Origin: Spirochaetales bacterium | GTDB lineage: Bacteria; Spirochaetota; Spirochaetia; Sphaerochaetales; Sphaerochaetaceae | Assembly: GCA_012519115.1 (NCBI GenBank) | Contig: JAAYQW010000001.1 | Span: forward strand, 1-64,000 | Direction: 5' to 3' | DNA: 64,000 nucleotides | Shown here: positions 57,078 to 64,000 of the stretch, piece by piece | Position numbering within the stretch: the first letter of the stretch is position 1 | Layout: the number at the start of each line of letters is the position of its first letter | Notes under the pieces: generated by a model | What the model was told of the DNA's origin: nothing | Database searches by the model: none | Seen by the model: only the letters and a program-made list of their open reading frames with translations | Program-made: the position numbers and the translations under genes

Positions 57078-58370
57078 ATGAAGAGCAGGAAACGGTATGT
57101 CCAAGTGGGAACCGGAGGCCGGGCCCGAATGTTCTATGAGGCGATCGCCACGGTCTATCGCGAAGAATGCGAACTCGTGGCGTTTTGTGATATGAGTCAG
57201 GTCCGAATGGATTTTTCCAACAAGATCCTCACTGACGAGTGCAACCATCCTGCCGTCAAGACATATAAGCACACGGCCTTCGATCAGATGATCGATGAGA
57301 TGACGCCCGATGTGGTCATCGTCACCACCATCGATCGCACCCATGACCATTACATCATCCGCGCGATGGAGAAGGGTTGTGATGTGCTGACCGAAAAGCC
57401 CATTACTACCGATGAAATGAAAGCCCAGGCGATTCTGGACGCTCAAAAACGAACCGGACGATCGATTCGGGTCACCTTCAACTATCGCTATGCTCCCCAC
57501 CACTCGAAGATCCGGGAACTCATCCGTGACGGAGCGATCGGGGAAGTGTATTCAATCCACTTCGAATGGCTTCTGAACACCGAACACGGAGCGGATTACT
57601 ACCGTCGCTGGCACCGCAATAAAGTGAACAGCGGGGGACTTTTGGTTCATAAGTCGACCCACCACTTCGACTTGGTAAACTTCTGGATGGAGAGCCAGCC
57701 CAAAAAGGTTTTTGCGATGGGGGCGTTGAATTTCTATGGCCAGGCGGCGGCCGTGAAACGGGGAGTGACGAACTTCTCCTATCGTTACCACAATTCACCC
57801 TATGCGAAGGACGATCCGTTCGCGATCGACTTGGAGAGCAATCCCGTTCTGAAGGGACTGTATCTCGATGCTGAAGAGGAAAGCGGCTATATCCGCGATC
57901 GCAACGTCTTCAGCGATGAAATCTCCATTGAAGATACGATGGGCGTCCTGGTGAAATACAAGAACGGAGCCATCCTCACCTATTCCTTGAACTCCTACAT
58001 GCCGTGGGAAGGGTACAACGTGACGATCAACGGCAGCAAGGGCCGGATCGAATATTCGGCGATGGAGAAGCCGTACATCAACGCAGGAGGGAAGAAGAGC
58101 GATGAAGGGGCGATGGTCTACCACCATATCAAGGTCCTTCCTCTCTTCGCGGCGGCATATGATGTCGAGGTGGAGGTGCGTGAAGGCGGACACGGTGGCG
58201 GCGATCCGGCGATGCTGGATGATATCTTCTTGGAAAACCCACCGTATGACCCCCTTAAGCGAAGCGCCGATCATACTGCCGGGCTTCAGTCGATTCTCAC
58301 CGGAATCGCCGCAAATAAATCAATCGCCAGCGGACTGGCGATCGATGTCGATTCATTGCTCTCCTGGTAA
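57078..58370 (+). CDS. Gfo/Idh/MocA family oxidoreductase
   Basis: YVQVGTGGRARMFYEAI Rossmann motif, VLTEKPITT, KSTHHFDLVNFW. Confidence 0.92.
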   Translation: MKSRKRYVQVGTGGRARMFYEAIATVYREECELVAFCDMSQVRMDFSNKILTDECNHPAVKTYKHTAFDQMIDEMTPDVVIVTTIDRTHDHYIIRAMEKGCDVLTEKPITTDEMKAQAILDAQKRTGRSIRVTFNYRYAPHHSKIRELIRDGAIGEVYSIHFEWLLNTEHGADYYRRWHRNKVNSGGLLVHKSTHHFDLVNFWMESQPKKVFAMGALNFYGQAAAVKRGVTNFSYRYHNSPYAKDDPFAIDLESNPVLKGLYLDAEEESGYIRDRNVFSDEISIEDTMGVLVKYKNGAILTYSLNSYMPWEGYNVTINGSKGRIEYSAMEKPYINAGGKKSDEGAMVYHHIKVLPLFAAAYDVEVEVREGGHGGGDPAMLDDIFLENPPYDPLKRSADHTAGLQSILTGIAANKSIASGLAIDVDSLLSW

Positions 58371-58376
58371 GAAGTC

Positions 58377-58710
58377 CTACGACAGGCGCAGCCTCATCTG
58401 ATAGACACCGCCCGGGATCCGATACCGATCCAGCGCATCGGGTCCACAGGTCGCCGTTCCCACTCCTCGAACCGCAGCATCAAGGCTCAGATGGTCGATG
58501 CTGTCGACGATGAGCTTGTCGGCGTGTTTCTTCTCTCAGAGCTCCTTTGGACTGTAGGGGTGGATGCTGAAGGAGAAGGGAAGGATTCCTTCAATCTTCG
58601 CTCCTTCAAGATCGAGGCGAGTCGTTTCCGTTCGCACCCCGCAATCCAGGGGGACGATGTAGGGAACGAAGAGCTCATCGACGGTTTTTCGTAAGAACCG
58701 ATGAGCGAAC
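58377..58710 (-). pseudogene. C-terminal remnant of a GH2 beta-galactosidase
   Basis: Hand-translated reverse strand: FLRKTVDELFVPYIVPLDCGVRTETTRLDLEGAKIEGILPFSFSIHPYSPKEL*EKKHADKLIVDSIDHLSLDAAVRGVGTATCGPDALDRYRIPGGVYQMRLRLS*; in-frame TGA and no N-terminus. Confidence 0.75.
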
Positions 58711-58818
58711 CGGTTTCCCTGTCCCTAAAGGGAGCTATTTTTGTCATTTCTCAGCTTTTACTATTTCTTTTCACGGGATTTGTTTGTTGCAGATCATTCA
58801 AATTGCTGGGCATAAAAA

Positions 58819-58846
58819 GAGGCCGTCGCTTTTTCGACGGTCCCTC
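58819..58846 (-). terminator. Terminator hairpin downstream of MscS-like gene
   Basis: GAGG-CCGTCG-cttttt-CGACGG-t-CCCTC, followed on minus strand by TCTTTTTATG. Confidence 0.75.
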
Positions 58847-58871
58847 AAATACTAGTTGATGATGAAACGAA

Positions 58872-59915
58872 TCAATCTTCCTGGAGCTTATAGGTGGGAA
58901 TCGCGAAGCGGATTCCTTCCTCTTCAAAGACCTTCACCAACTTATAATTCAGTTCCTGTTGAACATTCAAAAGGTCGATGTAGCCGGGAGAAGGCACGTA
59001 GAATGCGCTTTCAAATTCATATGTCGCTTTCCCGATCGTTTTGAAGTGAGATCGATCCAACGTGATGTTTTCAAAGGATTTGAGCGAGGAGACGACCTCG
59101 GCTATCAAAGAAGGAATTTTCTCCAGCTTTTCATACGGAGTGTCAAAGGGAAAGTTATGGGTAGCTACGAGAAGCCTCTTTTCCATCCTCTTGTAGTTAT
59201 GGATTCGACTGGCGGTGAGATCGTGGTTCGCAACGACTAGGATTTCGCCGTTTTTGACTCGGATCTGGGTGGATTTCACGCCAATCTTTTCAATCGTTCC
59301 GCTTTTATCGTCAAAGACGATGTAATCTCCGATTCCGAAGGGGTGGTCGAAAAGGATGACGAAGTAGCTGAAGAGGTCGCCCAGCGTTCCTTGCGCCGCT
59401 ACGGCGACGGCGATGCCTCCGATTCCAAGCCCGGCGATCGCGGTGGAGATGTTGACCCCCAAGGTTGAAAGGAGGATGAGGATGCCGGCGGCCCAGATCA
59501 GCAGCTGCACAAAGGACAGGAGGACTTTGAGGTTGTTCGCCTGAGTGGTTCGTCTCGGATCCTTTTCCACCAGATTGATGAAGGTCGTTCCAACGATGTG
59601 GTTGATCGCCCTGATCGCGATATAGGTTCCGATCATCAGGAAGCTGATGTTGATGATCTTTCGCACCGTTGTGCTGAATTGCGTGAGGGTCAGCGCGAAC
59701 GAGAGGGTGACGAGGAACAACACCGGCAACAGGATCTTGTGAACCAGTTCCAAGACTGTGAGGTACCGGGGTTTGGACTCTCGGGCGTTAAGCGTTTTGA
59801 TTCGGTGCTTGAGAATCGCTCGGGTGACTATCAGAACGATCGTGGCAAGAAGCAGCACACCGAGCGCCGGGACGTACGGCTGCACTGAGGCAGGAATGTT
59901 TGACAGTATATTCAT
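58872..59915 (-). CDS. MscS family mechanosensitive ion channel
   Basis: IAGLGIGGIAVAVAAQGTLGDLFSYFVILFDHPFGIGDYI. Confidence 0.93.
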   Translation of the reverse strand: MNILSNIPASVQPYVPALGVLLLATIVLIVTRAILKHRIKTLNARESKPRYLTVLELVHKILLPVLFLVTLSFALTLTQFSTTVRKIINISFLMIGTYIAIRAINHIVGTTFINLVEKDPRRTTQANNLKVLLSFVQLLIWAAGILILLSTLGVNISTAIAGLGIGGIAVAVAAQGTLGDLFSYFVILFDHPFGIGDYIVFDDKSGTIEKIGVKSTQIRVKNGEILVVANHDLTASRIHNYKRMEKRLLVATHNFPFDTPYEKLEKIPSLIAEVVSSLKSFENITLDRSHFKTIGKATYEFESAFYVPSPGYIDLLNVQQELNYKLVKVFEEEGIRFAIPTYKLQED

Positions 59916-59948
59916 GTCCCGTAGTATAGCCGAGCGACCAAGTTAGTT

Positions 59949-60437
59949 CTAGCGGGTCCGCTCCGCAATCCGCTTTTTCTGCGTTTTCTCAATCGCATCG
60001 ACGATGTGTTCATATCCGGTACAGCGACAGAGATTTCCGGCGATCTGCCGTTTGATCTCGTCACGGCTCGCCGGTATATCGGATTCGATGATCGGAATCG
60101 AAGCCATGATGAAGCCAGGGGTGCAGAATCCGCATTGGACGGCTCCTTCATCGATGAACGCCTGCTGGATGTCGCTGATCGTTCCTTGGGTGGTCGAGAG
60201 CCCTTCCAAGGTGAGGATCGTCTTTCCTTCAGCCCAGACCGCCAAGTAGATGCAGGAGTTGAACGGTTTGCCGTCTATGAGAACGGTGCATGCCCCGCAT
60301 TCACCGACATCACATCCATGCTTGATCGAATCAAGACCCGCTTCGCCGCGGAGCATATCGCTGAGAGATGAGCGAACATCGATCATGAAGGTTCGCTTCT
60401 TTCCGTTCACGGTGCAGGTAACACTTCGGTTATACAT
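59949..60437 (-). CDS. xdhC: Xanthine dehydrogenase-type [2Fe-2S] subunit
   Basis: GCDVGECGACTVLIDGKPFNSC and CGFCTPGF...GNLCRCTGY. Confidence 0.93.
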   Translation of the reverse strand: MYNRSVTCTVNGKKRTFMIDVRSSLSDMLRGEAGLDSIKHGCDVGECGACTVLIDGKPFNSCIYLAVWAEGKTILTLEGLSTTQGTISDIQQAFIDEGAVQCGFCTPGFIMASIPIIESDIPASRDEIKRQIAGNLCRCTGYEHIVDAIEKTQKKRIAERTR

Positions 60438-61317
60438 TGATCGTTCCTCCTGCCTTCTTGATCGCTTCGACCGTAGCCCGCTTCGCCAGCTCTTCGATGA
60501 GCTGCAGACGGAACTCCTTGCTGGCCCGCCATGAGGAGCGCGGGTTCACATCTTCAAGCACCGCTTCGCCGATCCGGTCGATGAGGGCTTTGGTTATCGT
60601 TTCACCCTTGGCGAGCTCTTCCGCCTTGGGCGTGCGGATTGGAATCGGAGCGGCGACTCCGAATGCGATTCGGAGCTGGTCGATCGACTGTTTGTCCTTG
60701 GCAAGCTTCACGTTCACCGAACAGCCGAGAGTGGCGATGTCCATCGCTTTGCGCATCGAGTATTTGATGTAGTGACCGTAGGTGTTTTCCCAGCTGGCCT
60801 TGGGAATACGGATGCCCGCAAGAAGTTCGGTAGGACCGAGGTCGACTTTTCCGAACCCGAGGTTGAAATCCGCATATGGCAGGATTCTCGTTCCTTCCGT
60901 TGAAACGATCTCCAAAACCGCATCATATGCCTTCAACGTGATCGCCGAGTCGGCGGAGGGGACACCGTTGCAAATGTTTCCCCCGATCGTTCCGATGTTT
61001 CGGATCTGAGGTCCGCCGATCGTATTCACCGCTTCCCCGAGGACCGGGAGGTGTTCCTTGATGACCGGATGCATCGCCACGTCGGTGAAACTGGTGAGCG
61101 GACGGATGAGGATCGAACCATCCTTCTCCAGGCAGATTCCTCTCAGTTCATCGAGCATATAGATGTTGATCAGATCGACTCCCGCCAGACGTCCTTCGCG
61201 GATCTTTATGAGAATATCACTGCCGCCGGCCAGAAAGAGCGCCTCGGGGTGGTTTGCTTTGAGCTTGAGGGCTTCGGCGACGGATGTCGCCTCATAGAGG
61301 GTTTTGAAGTTATACAT
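60430..61317 (-). CDS. xdhB: Xanthine dehydrogenase-type FAD-binding subunit
   Basis: LAGGSDILIKIREG, RNIGTIGGNICNGVPSAD. Confidence 0.93.
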   Translation of the reverse strand: MYNFKTLYEATSVAEALKLKANHPEALFLAGGSDILIKIREGRLAGVDLINIYMLDELRGICLEKDGSILIRPLTSFTDVAMHPVIKEHLPVLGEAVNTIGGPQIRNIGTIGGNICNGVPSADSAITLKAYDAVLEIVSTEGTRILPYADFNLGFGKVDLGPTELLAGIRIPKASWENTYGHYIKYSMRKAMDIATLGCSVNVKLAKDKQSIDQLRIAFGVAAPIPIRTPKAEELAKGETITKALIDRIGEAVLEDVNPRSSWRASKEFRLQLIEELAKRATVEAIKKAGGTINV

Positions 61318-63616
61318 GCTCGCTCCTTTGCTTGATCAGCCCCGCCTCGACGAATGAGTCGAAGAGCCGTTCGGGGTGGAGGGGATTGGAGTTGATCGAA
61401 ACCCCCGTTGCATTGAGGACGGCGTTTCGGATCGCCGGGGCTATGGGGATCGTCGGCGGCTCGCCCAGGCTTTTGTTGCCGTAGGGACCGGTCGGATCAT
61501 CCGTTTCCACGAATGCTGCATGGAGGGTCGGAGTATCCAACGGCGTCATCAGCTTATAATCAAGGAGATTGCCGTTGAGCATTCGTCCCGTTTTGGGGTC
61601 GAACTTGTGGTATTCATATAATCCGTATCCCAGCCCCATGCTCATCCCGCCATGAACCTGCCCGCGGGCCGTCGTCTGGTTGATGATCCGTCCGCTGTCA
61701 TGGACGTTGATGATATCAAGAATCTTGATCTGACAGAGGGGAATATCGACCTCGATTTCCGTGAAGCAGACTCCGAACGCATAGGTATTGTCACTGCAGT
61801 GGTGGGTCTCCTCGACGGCGATGTGGTTGGAGTTCGTCAGGCTGTAACACGATTCCATCGCCACATCTTTGACGGTGATCAAGACGATATCGGTGTTCTT
61901 CCGCACGATCTTGTTGTCAACGATATCAAGATCCATCGGATCCTTGTTCGTCATCAGGGCGGCATATTCAAGAATCTTTCGCTTCATCGATTCGGCGGTC
62001 TTCTTCACCGCCATTCCGGATACATACGTCTGTCTCGATCCGTATGCTCCGGTGTCGTACGGAGTCACGTCGGTATCCTGTTTGCTGACAAGGTGGACTT
62101 TATCCAAGGTGACGCCTACCGTTTCAGCGGTCATCATTACCCATACGGTATCGGCGCCCTGGCCGATCTCGGTCGCTCCGACCTGGACTTGCATCGACCC
62201 GTCCTGATTGAGGATCATCCGAACCGCGGAGGTCTCGAGACTGATCGGATAGACGCCGGTCTTGTAGCAGAAGATCGCCATCCCGACGCCGCGGCGGATC
62301 GGACCGCTTTGATCTGCATAGGCAAGGCGTTTCCTTGAATAATCCAGATGCTCTTCGCCTTTTTCGATACACTCCGCCAATCCGGTGGAGTGGCAGGTGA
62401 TCGTCGTCGGTCCATCCACGTAGCCCAGGCGCATCATGTTTTTTGTTCGAAGCAGGAGGGGATCGAGCCCCGTTTCCTTGCTGATGTCATCAATGTGCGA
62501 CTCCAAAGCGAAAGCGACTTGAGGAATTCCGTACGCTCGCATCGCTCCGGCGGTGGGCATGTTGGTATATGCGGTGATCGCTTTGCCCCGGATCGCTCCA
62601 ACCGGGTACATCATTCTGAACGCGTTCGCCGCGTTCGCCGCCAGAGCATGGCCGTGGGAAGCGTAGCCGCCCTGGTTGGAGTAGACCGTCAGTTCGCGGG
62701 CGGCGAAGGATCCGTCCTTCCGAACATAGGTGGTCAGATCGAAGGTCATCGCATGGCGGGTTCGGGTGCACTCGAATGTTTCCTCCCGAGTATAAGCGAG
62801 CCGGACCGGTCTTCCACCGACCCGAGTGGTGAGGTAGGCGTTCAGCGGCTCGGTAAGAGCGTCCTGGCGATTTCCGAATCCGCCGCCGAGATACGGTTTG
62901 ATGACCCGGATCTTTCCCCACTCGACTCCGAGGGCTTGTCCGACCATCCTTCGGACGAGGTGTGGAATCTGCGTTCCGCTTACAATGACGATTTTTCCCG
63001 CTTCTTTGTAGGCGAACGAGTTTGCCGGCTCGATGTGGCAGTGGGAGACCACCGGGCAGTCATAGGTGCCGGAAATCCTGGTCAGTCCCTTTTCCTTGAT
63101 CGCTTCTTCAAAATCTCCGATCTCGTATGAGGTCTTGTTGACGATATTGTCCGGCCGCTCTTCGTGGAGGGGAAAAGCGGTGTTTGCCAAGGATTCCTTC
63201 ACGTCCAGGATCACCGGAAGTTCCTCATAGACGACTTTAATCTTTCGAACCGCTTCAATGGCGGCAAGTTCCGTTTCGGCAATCACCGCCGCGATATCAT
63301 CGGAGTAGCAGCGGACTCGGGTGTTCAGCAGCTTGCGATCAGAGATGTCTTGTTTGGCCGGAACATTCGACCATGGGTGGCCGGCCGTAGGATATTGGAT
63401 ATCCGGAACATCAAAGCAGGTAACGATGTCTACGACTCCTTCAACCTTCCACGCTTCGCTGAGATCGAACTCTCTGACCCAGCCATTGGCAATCGTGGAA
63501 TGAAGCACTTTCGCTTCAAGGGCATGAGGCGGAAGGAGATCGGAGGTGTATTTTGCTTTACCGGTTACTTTGTCAAACGCATCGACTCGATCAGGTGAAG
63601 AACCAATAATCTTCAT
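61310..63616 (-). CDS. xdhA: Xanthine dehydrogenase-type molybdenum-binding subunit
   Basis: GGGFGNRQDALTEP, AMRAYGIPQVAFALE, GATEIGQGADTV; start re-assigned to MKIIGSSPDR. Confidence 0.93.
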   Translation of the reverse strand: MKIIGSSPDRVDAFDKVTGKAKYTSDLLPPHALEAKVLHSTIANGWVREFDLSEAWKVEGVVDIVTCFDVPDIQYPTAGHPWSNVPAKQDISDRKLLNTRVRCYSDDIAAVIAETELAAIEAVRKIKVVYEELPVILDVKESLANTAFPLHEERPDNIVNKTSYEIGDFEEAIKEKGLTRISGTYDCPVVSHCHIEPANSFAYKEAGKIVIVSGTQIPHLVRRMVGQALGVEWGKIRVIKPYLGGGFGNRQDALTEPLNAYLTTRVGGRPVRLAYTREETFECTRTRHAMTFDLTTYVRKDGSFAARELTVYSNQGGYASHGHALAANAANAFRMMYPVGAIRGKAITAYTNMPTAGAMRAYGIPQVAFALESHIDDISKETGLDPLLLRTKNMMRLGYVDGPTTITCHSTGLAECIEKGEEHLDYSRKRLAYADQSGPIRRGVGMAIFCYKTGVYPISLETSAVRMILNQDGSMQVQVGATEIGQGADTVWVMMTAETVGVTLDKVHLVSKQDTDVTPYDTGAYGSRQTYVSGMAVKKTAESMKRKILEYAALMTNKDPMDLDIVDNKIVRKNTDIVLITVKDVAMESCYSLTNSNHIAVEETHHCSDNTYAFGVCFTEIEVDIPLCQIKILDIINVHDSGRIINQTTARGQVHGGMSMGLGYGLYEYHKFDPKTGRMLNGNLLDYKLMTPLDTPTLHAAFVETDDPTGPYGNKSLGEPPTIPIAPAIRNAVLNATGVSINSNPLHPERLFDSFVEAGLIKQRSEHV

Positions 63617-63845
63617 GCAACCCTCCTTGCACCCTGACATCCGTCATACGGCCTGCAAAGAGTCGGGACAGGTAGAAGACAGAGTGCTTTTTTCCTCCCT
63701 CCATAATACAACAGATTGCAACAAATTCAAGATAATACGAAAAAACCTGGCAACAATCAGGAGGGATGAATAACCTCTCATCTGTGAGATGTGATGTAGA
63801 AATGACCGCTACCGTCAACACCCATGGCATCGTTTCGTGAATGTA

Positions 63846-64000
63846 CTAAACAGAAACCAAATCACCGGCAAAGACTATTTTGTCTTTACCAAGGTTTTTA
63901 GCCTGATACATCGCCAGATCCGCTTGGTTGAGCAGGTATTCAAGAGGATCTTCTACGCTGCATATTGCAAGATTGATGGAGCTGATTCCGATTGAAAGGG
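63846..64000 (-). CDS. GGDEF-domain protein (diguanylate cyclase), C-terminal part only; runs off window
   Basis: Hand-translated LSIGISSINLAICSVEDPLEYLLNQADLAMYQAKNLGKDKIVFAGDLVSV*. Confidence 0.85.
   Translation of the reverse strand, partial: LSIGISSINLAICSVEDPLEYLLNQADLAMYQAKNLGKDKIVFAGDLVSV

Noticed and set aside
58487-58747. 86-aa minus-strand ORF MTKIAPFRDRETGSLIG...
   Set aside because: Ser/Pro-rich out-of-frame reading of the beta-galactosidase relic; the meaningful frame is the one ending at 58377.

Overview
This 64 kb window is a gene-dense bacterial chromosome segment. Gene content is compatible with a Spirochaetota (Sphaerochaeta-like) genome, but that assignment is an inference. 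Most of it is ordinary metabolism and transport: RND/MMPL exporter, pyruvate kinase, MATE exporter, aspartate ammonia-lyase, ferric-type ABC transporter, ClC channel, aspartate-semialdehyde dehydrogenase, U32 peptidase, GTP-type PEPCK, uracil permease, RNase D-like protein, TRAP transporter/aldolase cluster, transketolase, MscS channel and an xdhABC-type molybdenum hydroxylase. There is one tRNA-Ala(GGC). The main accessory region is a co-directional defence-type island (about 17.5-28.9 kb): XRE-hsdM-hsdS-hsdR-YgjP metallopeptidase-DUF262/DUF1524-small XRE-BRO-N/DinD-like. It lies just downstream of the tRNA-Ala, and no integrase is visible. Points most worth a second look: (i) an HsdS with an extra ~200-aa Panacea/DUF4065-like C-terminal domain; (ii) a DUF1538 membrane protein overlapping a double PII-like protein, a possible transporter/PII-regulator pair; (iii) an XRE-ImmA/IrrE-like protein with HExxH changed to KExxH, preceded by an untracked 38-codon ORF and three inverted repeats; (iv) a stand-alone HNH nuclease with a PUA/EVE-like N-terminus; (v) decay relics absent from the ORF track or masked by it: a beta-galactosidase C-terminal remnant (58.4-58.7 kb) and an asparaginase-like gene that has lost the HGTDTM motif; (vi) a DHDPS/NAL-family aldolase without the GTTGE motif, in a TRAP operon that also encodes an HpcH/HpaI aldolase. 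No CRISPR array, rRNA, transposase, integrase or prophage structural gene was seen.
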